Source of the DNA: Pseudomonadota bacterium
GTDB taxonomy: Bacteria > Pseudomonadota > Alphaproteobacteria > Dongiales > Dongiaceae
NCBI GenBank assembly: GCA_016183985.1
Contig: JACPDN010000006.1
Span: forward strand, 434,001-498,000
DNA: 64,000 nucleotides
Direction of reading: 5' to 3'
A model generated the notes under the pieces. The model saw only the letters and a list, made by a program, of their open reading frames with translations. It did not search any database and was not told where the DNA came from. Every line of letters begins with the position of its first letter. Within the stretch, counting starts at the first letter, position 1. A program made the position numbers and the translations under genes. This document shows positions 17,194-25,124 of the stretch, in pieces.

Positions 17194-18678
17194 ATGGGTT
17201 TCAGAATGGCATCTCCGTGGCTCCACCCGAAGACTGGCGTTTGGTATTATCGCCGCGTAGTTCCGACAGCTCTCCGCCCCATAATCGGCAAGACTGAATA
17301 TCGCATCAGCCTGAAGACCAAAGACCTCAAAGAAGCGAAGCGTCGTTACCCCGATGCAGCCGCCAAGGTAGATGCTGCCCTGGTTGCTGCCGAAGGTGGT
17401 CCGGTTAGGCTGACCAATGAGCAAGTCCATGCGCTGGCCGGGGAGTGGTTGCAGCGCGAACTGGAACGGCTGAAGGCTGATCCTGACGAAAAGGAGTGCG
17501 ATCTGCTTCTCGATCAGATGGCACATGCCGCCGAAAAGGGCTTAGAAGCAGCCAATGTGTCGAGTGAGCTAAACGCCCTACTCCAATCTGAAAACTTAGT
17601 GATCGATCTCGATAGCCGGTCGCGATTGGTTCCCCGCCTTTTCTGGAACAAGGTCAAGCTTCTCAATTCGCTGAAGGCAATGGCTCACGGCGACTACAGT
17701 CCTGATGCAACCCTGGACACCCTGCCGAAATGGAAGCGTCCGGTTCCAACCGCCACATCTTCGTCGGTATTCATTTCCTCCCTTCTCGACGCCTGGGTTA
17801 CCGAAAGAAAACCAATCGAGCGGACCGAGTATGAGCGTCGCCGGTTCTTGGGGCGGCTTGCTACCTTCGTTGGGCATGATGATGCCACCAAGCTCACCAA
17901 GGCCGATATTGTCCGTTGGAAGGATGCGCTATTGGCCGAGGACAAACACCCAAAAACGGTGACAAACCACCTTCTCCATGCCCGCGCATTGTTTGAGTGG
18001 GCAAAGAACAATGAGCGATTGGCGATCAATCCAGCCGATGGCGTGGTGGTGGCAGAGGCAACCACAAAGCAACGGGCTAGGCTCCCTTTCTCGGATGATG
18101 ACGCCAAGACGCTCTTATCTGATGCCCGCAAAAGAAAAGGGTTCCGTCGCTGGGTTCCTTGGCTGCTGGCTTATAGCGGGGCGCGACTGGAGGAAGTCTG
18201 CCAAGCCATGACTTCGGACGTCCGACAGGAGAAAGGCATCTGGTATCTCGACATCAATCTGGATGACGAAGGTAAGAGCCTGAAGATGGGTGAGGACAAC
18301 GCCAGAAAGATACCCCTTCATCAAGACATCATTGGCGAAGGCTTCCTGAAGTTTGTCGAGGGACTACCGAAGCTGTCCCCCCTCTTTCCCGACGCAGCGA
18401 AAGACCGCTTCGGCAAGCGAGGCGGAACAGCTACGAAAATCTTGGGTAGATGGATGCGCGACCTCGGCATTGCCGACCGAAGGAAAGTGCCTAACCACTC
18501 ATGGCGACACCGCTTCAAAGACCTGTGCCGCAATGCCCATATCGAAAAATCCATACATGACGCCCTAACTGGACACGCCAGTAAAGACGAAGGCGATAAG
18601 TATGGGCTTGGATACTCACTCGAAGTTCTTTCCACCGCAATCAAGAAGCTCCCACAGCAATGCCCTAAGGAAAAGTGA
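17194..18678 (+). CDS. Tyrosine recombinase/phage integrase
   Basis: A protein of 494 residues. The N-terminal part (HPKTGVWYYRRVVPTALRPIIGKTEYRISLKTKD) is the DUF6538/arm-binding type found in alphaproteobacterial island integrases. A SAM-like core-binding domain follows near residues 210-300. The catalytic domain shows Arg in LLAYSGARLEEVCQ, HSWRHRFKDLCRNA with His-x-x-Arg, and the tyrosine in DKYGLGYSLEVL near the end. GAGGTGG lies 6 bp before the ATG at 17194; a longer in-frame start at 17155 has no such site. It sits just inside the tRNA-Ser attachment site and should drive integration and excision. Confidence 0.94.
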   Translation: MGFRMASPWLHPKTGVWYYRRVVPTALRPIIGKTEYRISLKTKDLKEAKRRYPDAAAKVDAALVAAEGGPVRLTNEQVHALAGEWLQRELERLKADPDEKECDLLLDQMAHAAEKGLEAANVSSELNALLQSENLVIDLDSRSRLVPRLFWNKVKLLNSLKAMAHGDYSPDATLDTLPKWKRPVPTATSSSVFISSLLDAWVTERKPIERTEYERRRFLGRLATFVGHDDATKLTKADIVRWKDALLAEDKHPKTVTNHLLHARALFEWAKNNERLAINPADGVVVAEATTKQRARLPFSDDDAKTLLSDARKRKGFRRWVPWLLAYSGARLEEVCQAMTSDVRQEKGIWYLDINLDDEGKSLKMGEDNARKIPLHQDIIGEGFLKFVEGLPKLSPLFPDAAKDRFGKRGGTATKILGRWMRDLGIADRRKVPNHSWRHRFKDLCRNAHIEKSIHDALTGHASKDEGDKYGLGYSLEVLSTAIKKLPQQCPKEK

Positions 18679-18680
18679 GC

Positions 18681-19228
18681 ATGGCAATAGACCTCAGGGG
18701 CACTCACGATCTGGCGTGGTCAATCGACCTCAAACCTCTTGGCGACGAAGATAAATTTGATCGAGAAGAATTTGCCCCTTGGTGGGCACGGAATGCGAAA
18801 GCCCTAAAGCACATTCATCCACAGATAGCTGAACAATGGATATATCGTCATTGGAGACATTCACCTTACTGCAACATCCCAATTGAGGGCATCAGCTGGA
18901 CGATTGAGCGATGGAGTACCGAAAATCTGCTCAAAGACGTCAAGCGCGGTAACTCGTCCAAAGAAAACCCTTCTTGGGACTACGGCCATTTAAGACAATT
19001 TGGGCACGAGCCGGCAAAGTCGATGGACAATACCGGAACTTGGAATATCCCTGTGATCGTGCTTGAGACGCAGGGGCCTGTGACATGGGCGATGGCGAGC
19101 ACGACGACATCCCACACTGGTTGATCGAAGGCCATCAGCGTATGCGCTATCTCAACGCCATCCGCCATAAAGCAACGTGCAATGCCACTCATGAGCTGTT
19201 TCTCATTCGCACTTCCAATTCAAAGTAA
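18681..19228 (+). pseudogene. Frameshifted hypothetical protein gene of the island
   Basis: The first frame runs from ATG 18681 (DLRGTHDLAWSIDLKPL...) and reads into TWAMASTTTSHTG before stopping at 19124. The neighbouring frame continues with well-formed protein sequence: DMGDGEHDDIPHWLIEGH then QRMRYLNAIRHKA, up to TAA at 19228. One extra G in the GGGG run at 19073-19076 would join them into a protein of about 182 residues. WLIEGHQRMRYLNA is mildly reminiscent of ParB/Srx-like sequences, not enough to assign function. It begins 3 bp after the integrase stop, likely co-transcribed. Either a real frameshift or a homopolymer sequencing error. Confidence 0.72.
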
Positions 19229-19489
19229 GGTAGAGATGCTAAGGGTTCGGACCTTACGGACAACACGCAGGATGGCGTCTTCTGCGTTACCTCTCCGAAT
19301 GACGGTTGGATTGAGACCCCTTCTGATCAGCAGCCCAAAGTCTTCAGCTAGTAGTCTTACGCGCGTGATCGCCTCACTTGGCGGCATCCACAGAACTACT
19401 TTGCCGCTCGGGAACCGTATCCTGCGGGCACATTTCGTATGCAGCAGGGACCGTTTCGGCTTAGGTCTAGGCCCCAGCGGACGTGCCAT
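19220..19489 (-). CDS. Hypothetical island protein (89 aa)
   Basis: A basic protein of 89 residues with a Pro/Lys/Arg-rich start (MARPLGPRPKPKRS) and a C-terminal half ITRVRLLAEDFGLLIRRGLNPT. No family is recognised. Its start overlaps the end of the HNH-like gene by 23 bp in another frame, and its end overlaps the tail of the frameshifted plus-strand gene by 9 bp. It is probably the last gene of a three-gene minus-strand cluster. A chance frame cannot be excluded. Confidence 0.5.
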   Translation of the reverse strand: MARPLGPRPKPKRSLLHTKCARRIRFPSGKVVLWMPPSEAITRVRLLAEDFGLLIRRGLNPTVIRRGNAEDAILRVVRKVRTLSISTLL

Positions 19490-19982
19490 ATGCCCATTCC
19501 AAAGCGGTCCGTTCGATGTTCCGGGACTTCCTGCCCTTCGCAGCTTTCAAGTTGTGTCTCCTTAGGTTGAGTGGGTTTCCGTCCCGGTATCTCGCCACGA
19601 GGTTGGGACGATTGGGCCGAGGTTGCATCTCTCCGCTCATTTGCAGGATGAGCCGGGCGACACCTAGGCCCCTGTAGTTGGCCGACAGGGTGCAGCGGAC
19701 GGAGCCGCTACCATCCGGCCTTCCACCCCAGAACCAACCTTCATGGATGCCGAGTTCAGCTAAGGCGTCATAGTCCGCCCGGTCCACCGTCACCACCTTG
19801 TCAGTGTCGCCACTAAGCGGCACCTGGACGACGGCTTTGCCATCATCTGCGGCGGTGAATGTCGGGGTGATTGGGAATGATCGTCTGTTGTCTTTCTTCA
19901 ATAAGGACACCTTCAAGTTACAAGTTGGTAGGAAAGCCCCCATAGGCACGCAGGGAGCAAAAGAGCCAGCCAGCAGCCTCAT
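19467..19982 (-). CDS. HNH/AP2-like nuclease-related protein, catalytic His degenerate
   Basis: Up to 171 residues. The C-terminal half follows the pattern of phage HNH proteins: ARLILQMSGEMQPRPNRPN, then YRDGNPLNLRRHNLKAAKGR, which matches the usual V-D-H-x-D-G-N-x-x-N-N-R-x-x-N-L block. Here the paired DH reads AR/Y, so the first catalytic His is missing and nuclease activity is doubtful. The N-terminus is uncertain: TTG at 19901 has AAGG at good spacing and would give 144 residues (KKDNRRSFPIT...), while ATGs at 19943 and 19982 lack clear ribosome binding sites and overlap the upstream small gene. Confidence 0.62.
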   Translation of the reverse strand: MRLLAGSFAPCVPMGAFLPTCNLKVSLLKKDNRRSFPITPTFTAADDGKAVVQVPLSGDTDKVVTVDRADYDALAELGIHEGWFWGGRPDGSGSVRCTLSANYRGLGVARLILQMSGEMQPRPNRPNLVARYRDGNPLNLRRHNLKAAKGRKSRNIERTALEWAYGTSAGA

Positions 19983-20103
19983 CTTCTGAGATGGCGTCGG
20001 AAACCTTGATATTGCCTAAGGCAAGTTCTTTGTTAAGTATTGCTCGCGCCTGATCCTCACGACGCTTCATAACGCGTGCAAGTGCCACAGTGGCTATGGG
20101 CAT
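19918..20103 (-). CDS. Hypothetical small protein (61 aa)
   Basis: A mostly helical protein of 61 residues: MPIATVALARVMKRREDQAR then AILNKELALGNIKVSDAISE and a more hydrophobic end. AAAGGGGATAGAG lies just before the ATG, a strong ribosome binding site, so translation is plausible. It is the first gene of the island's minus-strand cluster and overlaps the longest form of the HNH-like gene. The helical, charged character could fit a small regulator, but no family is recognised. Confidence 0.5.
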   Translation of the reverse strand: MPIATVALARVMKRREDQARAILNKELALGNIKVSDAISEDEAAGWLFCSLRAYGGFPTNL

Positions 20104-20624
20104 CTACTCTATCCCCTTTGGGTAGCTGTCAGCATGTTCGCCAAAACGAGATGGCGACTGCCATGAGGTGCGGCAACCCCGGGGCACGGGGGTATTTCGC
20201 GCTGCAAGGTTCTTCCATCGCCTCTCAGATTTTTGCTCCAAAATTTCCCCTGTGCCCCTCGCCACTCATTCAGCCGCGAATGACGCCCACCGTTGACCCT
20301 TGATTTCGCTCCATCGCTCCCATGTCGCCCCTAGGATGCCGCGCATCCAATGCAGTTGCCCAACAAGGGGAAGCCGTAGCGTTACCTCGTGACGCGATAG
20401 GGCGACGATGAAGGTATGACCGACGCGGAACGCAATGCGGGGCCAAAGGCCGGTCATGCCGATACTGAAAGTGAGCAAGGATGTCTCCCAGGGTTGAGTG
20501 AAGGGAGCTAGAAAATGTGCCCCAAGAAAGTTGAGAACAAGACTTGAAGATTGCGTGCAAGGAAAGGTAGTTTATTTGCCGTCAGATACATCCACATGTG
20601 GACGCATTAAAGATCGAGAGTGCG
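20104..20624. other. Island stretch of about 520 bp without a confident gene
   Basis: This gap separates the divergent halves of the island. On the minus strand a 63-codon frame (20266-20457, ATG at 20457, starting MTGLWPRIAFRVGHTF) is the only candidate, without a convincing ribosome binding site or recognisable motif. The region also must hold the promoters of the 20103 minus cluster and the 20625 plus pair. No repeat or RNA gene was recognised. Confidence 0.4.
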
Positions 20625-21320
20625 ATGGATTGGGGGATATGCGGGCCAATTGACTGGACGGCAACGGGATCAATGTTGTCGGGCGTGGGCACCTTAGCGG
20701 GAGCCTTGGTCGTCCTCTACGCCGCTCACAAAGGCTCTGACACGTACAAGCAGTGGCGGCGACAAAAGAGCGAAGAGCGTCGGATTGACCTTGCCGAGCA
20801 GGTTCTAACATTGGCCTATAAGCTTAAACGCGCCATCGAAGCGATCCGCTCGCCACTGATGCTCGGCGGCGAGTTGGCCAGGGCTGAAAACGACCTTCGC
20901 GAACGGAAAGTGATAGACGACAGCACTCCGGAGCCTCGAGTGCGTAATCTCAGAACTGCGCAAGGCATGGTCTTCCGAATGGAATTTTACAGGCAACAAT
21001 GGGATGAGCTCGTTGACATAATGCCCGTCGCAAAGGCGGTGTTTGGTGACCGAGTGGAAGAGCAACTACACGCCCTATGGAGACAGCAACGCGACATTGC
21101 GCTCGCGGTTGAGTTCTTTGCCGATATGCCAACCGATGGTCCAGCCACCGCAACAAAGGACCATGCAGAAGAACTGAAAGGGTATCGTAAGACAATGTGG
21201 TCTCAGGGCAAGGCCGAGAATGATGCCGTAAAGGTATCGGTTGATGCCGCAGTGACCGCCTTGGAAGGCCTACTTCTACCAACAATCCGTTCAGACACCC
21301 CCTTTGGCACGCCAAATTAA
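20625..21320 (+). CDS. Hypothetical membrane-anchored coiled-coil protein
   Basis: A protein of 231 residues. One N-terminal membrane helix (about TGSMLSGVGTLAGALVVLYA) is followed by a basic charged segment (KQWRRQKSEERR) and a long largely helical cytosolic region. The ATG at 20625 follows GAGAG; a GTG at 20598 would add nine residues. No catalytic motif is seen. Its stop lies 2 bp before the secreted-protein gene, so the two are an operon and island cargo. TM-plus-helical proteins of this type are frequent in prophages and defence-rich islands, but nothing here proves such a role. Confidence 0.72.
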   Translation: MDWGICGPIDWTATGSMLSGVGTLAGALVVLYAAHKGSDTYKQWRRQKSEERRIDLAEQVLTLAYKLKRAIEAIRSPLMLGGELARAENDLRERKVIDDSTPEPRVRNLRTAQGMVFRMEFYRQQWDELVDIMPVAKAVFGDRVEEQLHALWRQQRDIALAVEFFADMPTDGPATATKDHAEELKGYRKTMWSQGKAENDAVKVSVDAAVTALEGLLLPTIRSDTPFGTPN

Positions 21321-21322
21321 AG

Positions 21323-21949
21323 ATGAACGACCCGCAGCTCTTTCGATCTTTGTCCGCGAAGCTTGCTCTAAGCGCGCTGGCATTTTGCTCTATCACGCTC
21401 TTTCTTGGGCTGGCTAGCTCTGCACGAGCCGAACAACTCAGTATCCTGAAGCACTCTCACGAGTTGGCGATGGAGACTTCAAACGGTCAGGTAGAAACCT
21501 GCGGCGTCCACTTCTCAATGATCGGAACCAGCCCGTCCAGGAAAGCCATGCAAGTTGCTGGTACGATCACAAACACTTTCTTTCCCGGAAAAACACCGTC
21601 AGCCGCCGTATTGATTAACGCTACCGAAGTCGAAGCGGGGAAGATAGTAGAGCTAACAGTCAAATCGGCTTCATTCTTCGACAATGAAAAGATTGACACA
21701 AGGGGCTTCAAACGCCTGAAGTCCGCTGGAAAGTCTTATTTGGGGTTGGCAGGTGTAAACGAGAATGCGCCCGCGTTCACCGATCTGCTGCCCATGATGG
21801 TAGTCGGAGAGGTTTGGCTCAGCTTCAATACGGGCGACGGTAGCAGCGACTATGTCGTGAGGATGCCGATGGCGAGCAACGCAACCGAAATTCTTAGTCA
21901 GATAAAAAGCTGCAATGCCGCTGGCTGGAAACACCTCTCCCCGACCTAA
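21323..21949 (+). CDS. Hypothetical secreted protein
   Basis: A protein of 208 residues with a clear Sec signal peptide: hydrophobic LALSALAFCSITLFLGLASS followed by ARA-EQ, cleavage near residue 36. The mature part is rich in beta-prone segments (VAGTITNTFFPGKTPSAAVLINATEVE, VGEVWLSFNTGDG) and has two widely spaced Cys residues that could form a disulfide. No family is recognised. It starts 2 bp after the membrane protein gene, so the pair is co-translated and may work together at the envelope. Confidence 0.75.
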   Translation: MNDPQLFRSLSAKLALSALAFCSITLFLGLASSARAEQLSILKHSHELAMETSNGQVETCGVHFSMIGTSPSRKAMQVAGTITNTFFPGKTPSAAVLINATEVEAGKIVELTVKSASFFDNEKIDTRGFKRLKSAGKSYLGLAGVNENAPAFTDLLPMMVVGEVWLSFNTGDGSSDYVVRMPMASNATEILSQIKSCNAAGWKHLSPT

Positions 21950-22013
21950 TATCTTTACACCATTGGCGGAATGAACCTGATTTGACCTTCCCATTGCCCC
22001 GGGGTCCAAAGGA

Positions 22014-22024
22014 GTGGTACAAAG
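22014..22024 (+). repeat. GTGGTACAAAG, candidate right-arm integrase site
   Basis: An exact copy of the 11-bp sequence at 17171-17181 next to the integrase. It lies 64 bp inside the right attachment repeat. Presence at both ends of the element supports an integrase arm-site role. Confidence 0.5.
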
Positions 22025-22087
22025 TCGAGTGAAAGCTTGGCGCTCATCTCATTGATTTGAAGTCATTTCTTGCCTGTCGGGGCAGTC

Positions 22088-22105
22088 TCCCACCCCCTCC
22101 GCCAT
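22088..22105 (+). repeat. Right attachment repeat of the island
   Basis: An 18-bp perfect copy of the tRNA-Ser 3' end (TCCCACCCCCTCCGCCAT), marking the distal junction. The bases after it (TCTCGATGAG...CTTTTTTAG) are probably the sequence that originally followed the tRNA gene. Confidence 0.9.
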
Positions 22106-22196
22106 TCTCGATGAGTTTCCTGCTTTTTTAGTCGCATGATCGTCACGGCAGGGCGCTGATCCCTCGCTCGAGGATTAAACGGGCGGGCCGGCCCTG

Positions 22197-22970
22197 TCAG
22201 GGGAGTTGAGCAATCCCTGCCGCAAAGGCCTTCTGAAACGCAAGAATCTCGCCGCTGTCAGCATCACTGACGGCCGAGAATTCAAAACCGTGGGCGCGCC
22301 AATTCAGCAAGGCGAACCCGTCCTTCCGCATCAGAGCCGGCGCCGCGGTGCCGGTGCCTGGCCGCACCACCATACTGATGACATGTGGGCCGGCCCGATA
22401 GACCAGTACCGGCAGCGGTGTCCGTTCCAATATGTCCAGGCGACCGCCAATCAACGGATAACCGGATGCCGATAGGTCGACGACAACCGGCGCCACGCTC
22501 GTCCGGCCATTGAACCAGGGCTTGACGGTGTGGCGATCCGATGACGCCACGTCGAAAACATGGCCCGATAATGTCGCCCGCAAATGAGAGTCGAGAACCG
22601 CTTGATCCCAAACCTCCTGCGGTGAATTCCGCAGGGCATAAAAGGTAGTGCTGCTGGCAAGGATCGCGGCAAGCGAGGCTGCAGCAGCAAGCGACAGCCA
22701 CTGGCGCTGGCCTGATCGCATTGGGTGAAGCGCCGGCTTGGGTGTCGCCGGCAGGGCGGAGAGAATGCTCTGACGCAGAGCGACACCGGCCTCGTGCCGC
22801 TGCAGCTTGCCGCGCATATCCGACCGGAGCGCCAGGCTCCGTTCCAATGCCTGCTGGCATGCCGCACAGCCCTCTACATGCAGGTCGAACGCAGCGGATT
22901 CGAGTGCGCTCAATTCGCCGTCAATATAGGCGTCGCGCGCCGCGCAGCCGATGCTGTTGCCTTCACTCAT
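22197..22970 (-). CDS. Zinc-finger anti-sigma factor (membrane-anchored)
   Basis: A protein of 257 residues. The N-terminal ZAS domain contains HVEGCAACQQAL (His-x3-Cys-x2-Cys), which binds zinc and holds the sigma factor. A single membrane helix near residues 90-111 (LSLAAAASLAAILASSTTFYA) leads to a periplasmic domain of about 140 residues. It is the usual layout of ECF anti-sigma factors responding to envelope signals. Its ATG overlaps the sigma-factor stop by ATGA, so both are made in a fixed ratio. Confidence 0.9.
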   Translation of the reverse strand: MSEGNSIGCAARDAYIDGELSALESAAFDLHVEGCAACQQALERSLALRSDMRGKLQRHEAGVALRQSILSALPATPKPALHPMRSGQRQWLSLAAAASLAAILASSTTFYALRNSPQEVWDQAVLDSHLRATLSGHVFDVASSDRHTVKPWFNGRTSVAPVVVDLSASGYPLIGGRLDILERTPLPVLVYRAGPHVISMVVRPGTGTAAPALMRKDGFALLNWRAHGFEFSAVSDADSGEILAFQKAFAAGIAQLP

Positions 22971-23515
22971 GATGCATACCTCGGCAGGACCGACATCAGT
23001 ATCTTTCGCGCCCGCGCCAGGCGCGACATCACCGTCCCGATCGGCACGTCGATCACGGCGGCGATCTCCTTATAGGAAAGGTCCTGCATCTCCCGCAGGA
23101 TGATCACTTCCCTGAATTCGACCGGCAGATCCGCCACCGCACGATTGATCTGTTCCGTCAAATCCTGGCGCAGCATCTCCTGTTCCGGGCTTTCGGCGCG
23201 GGCTGTGTCGGCAGGTGCGACCGCTTCGGCCGCTTCCGCATCCGCCATGTAGACGACCCGGCCCGAGCGATTGCGCGCCAGCCAGGTCATGGCGGTGTTG
23301 CGCACGATCTGCAGCAGCCAGGGGCGGAAATGCTCCCCGCTGAAGCGGTCGAGATATTTGAAGGCACGCAACATCGATTCCTGCACAATATCCTCTGCAT
23401 CGACCCGGTTGCCGGTCAACCAGACCGCCAGATTGACCGCGTCATCCAGCAACGGCATCGCCAGTCGCTCGAACTGCGCGCGGCGGTCAGGTTCCGACAA
23501 GATCAGCACTCCCAT
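22967..23515 (-). CDS. ECF-type RNA polymerase sigma factor
   Basis: A protein of 182 residues with sigma region 2 (VNLAVWLTGNRVDAEDIVQESMLRAFKYLDRF) and region 4 (PVEFREVIILREMQDLSYKEIAAVIDVPIGTVMSRLARAR), separated by a linker. Regions 1.1 and 3 are absent, as in ECF factors. The frame extends to a GTG at 23551, but the predicted -10 element at 23558-23563 puts the transcription start at about 23551, so the ATG at 23515 is preferred unless the mRNA is leaderless. It pairs with the anti-sigma factor downstream and faces a phosphoesterase/TPR operon probably in its regulon. Confidence 0.92.
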   Translation of the reverse strand: MGVLILSEPDRRAQFERLAMPLLDDAVNLAVWLTGNRVDAEDIVQESMLRAFKYLDRFSGEHFRPWLLQIVRNTAMTWLARNRSGRVVYMADAEAAEAVAPADTARAESPEQEMLRQDLTEQINRAVADLPVEFREVIILREMQDLSYKEIAAVIDVPIGTVMSRLARARKILMSVLPRYAS

Positions 23516-23557
23516 TCCGGCATGCGGGACCGCGTGGTCATGGCCGGGCACATCTTT

Positions 23558-23629
23558 CTATACCTCGCCTGAGGCTCATTTATTCCCGGGCCAAAAATCG
23601 GGAATAGGCGGCCGATCTCCGGGGTCTCC
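23558..23629. promoter_or_regulatory. Symmetric divergent ECF promoters
   Basis: The inverted repeat TATTCCCG (23581-23588) and CGGGAATA (23599-23606) gives a GGGAATA -35 element on each strand. Exactly 17 bp further out lie GTATAG on the minus strand (23558-23563) and GTCTCC on the plus strand (23624-23629), fitting ECF -10 elements. The two promoters would drive the sigma/anti-sigma operon and the phosphoesterase/TPR operon from one centre, implying autoregulation and shared control. Confidence 0.68.
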
Positions 23630-23660
23630 ACTTCGTTGCCCCCCTTTTGGAGAGAATGCC

Positions 23661-24545
23661 ATGAAAGCCCAATTGTCACGACGCGATGCCCTCACGCTTG
23701 CAGCTGTCGGCGGGGTCGTCTTCGCCTCCCGTCTGGTGACGGGCCGCATCCTGCCGACCGCCCAGGCCGCCGACGATTTCTACTTCGTGCAGATCAGTGA
23801 CACCCATTGGGGTTTCGATGATCCCAAGGTCAATCCGGATCCGCACGCCACCTTGTTGAAATCGGTCGCGGCCATCAACAGTGTCAGCCCCGCCCCGGAC
23901 TTTGTCATCTTTACCGGCGATTTGACACACAAGACAAAGGATCCCGTCACGCGCAGAAAACGCATGGCGGAGTTCAAGGAAATCGTCGGCGGGATCAAGG
24001 TACCCAAAATATACTTCCTCCCGGGCGAGCACGACGCCGCCGACGACCGCGGCGGCGCCTTCAAGGAGTTCTTCGGGGAAACCCATCAGAGCTTCACCCA
24101 TAAGGGAATCTATTTCGCGACCATCGACAATGTCTCGGACCCCGACGGCATCGTCGGCGCCGATCAACTCGCCTGGCTGCAGCGCGAGCTTGGCGCTCTG
24201 CACCCCACGCAACCCGTCGTCCTCTTCACCCACCGGCCGCTCTTCGATCTCAAGCAGGATTGGGACTGGTTCACCAAAGACGGTGCACAGGCAATCGAGC
24301 TCCTGAAGCCGTTCCAATCGGCCACGGTCTTTTACGGACATGTTCATCAGGAAAACCATCACGTGACCGGCAATGTCAGCCACATTTCGGCGCGGTCGGC
24401 GATGTATCCCCTGCCCGCCGCCGGCAGCCAGCCCAAGAAGGCACCCTTGCCCTGGGACCCGGCCGCTGCCGATCACGGCATCGGCTGGCGTGAGGTGGGC
24501 ATGGGCTCCGGCGCCGCGACACTCAAAGAATATCCCACGATCTAA
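23661..24545 (+). CDS. Tat-exported calcineurin-like metallophosphoesterase
   Basis: A protein of 294 residues. The N-terminus SRRDALTLAAVGGVVFAS is a Tat twin-arginine signal, with cleavage after AQA (near residue 36). The phosphoesterase motifs are in order: DTHWGFDD (D-x-H), GDLTH, GEHD in place of the usual GNHE/D, FTHRPLF, and GHVHQENHH. It should act in the periplasm on an unknown phosphoester. GGAGAG precedes the ATG at 23661. It faces the sigma factor gene and shares the divergent promoter, so it is a likely target of that sigma factor. Confidence 0.88.
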   Translation: MKAQLSRRDALTLAAVGGVVFASRLVTGRILPTAQAADDFYFVQISDTHWGFDDPKVNPDPHATLLKSVAAINSVSPAPDFVIFTGDLTHKTKDPVTRRKRMAEFKEIVGGIKVPKIYFLPGEHDAADDRGGAFKEFFGETHQSFTHKGIYFATIDNVSDPDGIVGADQLAWLQRELGALHPTQPVVLFTHRPLFDLKQDWDWFTKDGAQAIELLKPFQSATVFYGHVHQENHHVTGNVSHISARSAMYPLPAAGSQPKKAPLPWDPAAADHGIGWREVGMGSGAATLKEYPTI

Positions 24546-24569
24546 AACAGCAAATGGAATGATCAGATC

Positions 24570-25037
24570 ATGATGACACCGATGACACTGCGCATCGCCG
24601 CCCTCTCGTTCCTCTCATTGTCGCTGCTGCCGCTGGGCGCACAGGCGGCCGATACCGAAGAGACGCCCGCAAGTACAGACAGCCCGGTCTTCGAAGATCT
24701 GCGCCAGCTGGTCGATGCGGGAAAGTATGACGAGGCGCTCCCAGCTCTCGAGCAACTCGATCAGCAATCGCCCGACAATCCTGACTTGCTCAACCTGATC
24801 GGCTTTTCCATGCGCAAGACCGGCAAATACGCGGATGCGCTGGTCTATTATAACAAGGCATTAGGCTTGAACCCGATGCATCTCGGCGCCAACGAATATC
24901 TCGGCGAGTTGTATCTCGAAACCAAGCAACCGGATATGGCCAAGGCCCGTCTCGACGTCCTGCAGAAGGCCTGCGGGACCTGCGAGGAATTCGAGGAATT
25001 GCAGGAAAAGATCAAGGCTTACGACGCTCGGTCGTAG
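24570..25037 (+). CDS. Exported TPR repeat protein
   Basis: A protein of 155 residues with a Sec signal (LRIAALSFLSLSLLPLGAQA, cleavage near residue 27) and two to three tetratricopeptide repeats (KYDEALPALEQLDQQSPDNPD, GKYADALVYYNKALGLNP). TPRs mediate protein contacts, so it may scaffold a periplasmic complex. A Cys pair, CGTC, near residue 132 could form a disulfide or bind metal. It follows the phosphoesterase by 24 bp and ends at a terminator hairpin, so the pair forms a two-gene operon opposite the sigma factor. Confidence 0.85.
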   Translation: MMTPMTLRIAALSFLSLSLLPLGAQAADTEETPASTDSPVFEDLRQLVDAGKYDEALPALEQLDQQSPDNPDLLNLIGFSMRKTGKYADALVYYNKALGLNPMHLGANEYLGELYLETKQPDMAKARLDVLQKACGTCEEFEELQEKIKAYDARS

Positions 25038-25073
25038 GCCATGCTCATCCAGCCGAAGCACGTTTAAAAATGA

Positions 25074-25105
25074 GGGGGCATTCGCGCAACCGGGCGAATG
25101 CCCCC
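25074..25105. terminator. Bidirectional terminator hairpin
   Basis: A perfect 12-bp stem, GGGGGCATTCGC with GCGAATGCCCCC, and an 8-nt loop. It sits between the convergent TPR gene and the minus-strand lipid operon end. On the minus strand the stem is followed by TCATTTTTAAACG, T-rich; on the plus strand by TTCGG. Confidence 0.85.
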
Positions 25106-25124
25106 TTCGGTCACTATCTTCCGA

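Larger units (their letters stand above)
17090..22105 (+). mobile_element. Small tRNA-Ser-integrated element (about 5.0 kb)
   Basis: The element is bounded by an 18-bp perfect repeat made of the tRNA-Ser 3' end (17090-17107 and 22088-22105). It carries a tyrosine recombinase immediately inside the tRNA end, plus six or seven genes with visibly lower GC and different codon use than the flanking chromosome. No replication, conjugation or capsid genes are seen, so it is a minimal or decayed integrative island. One gene inside is frameshifted. The right boundary is followed by CTTTTTTAG, probably the displaced original tRNA terminator. Confidence 0.88.

Noticed and set aside
19477..19677. Plus-strand small frames opposite the HNH-like gene
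   Set aside because: No ribosome binding sites and no coherent protein features; the minus strand reads better.
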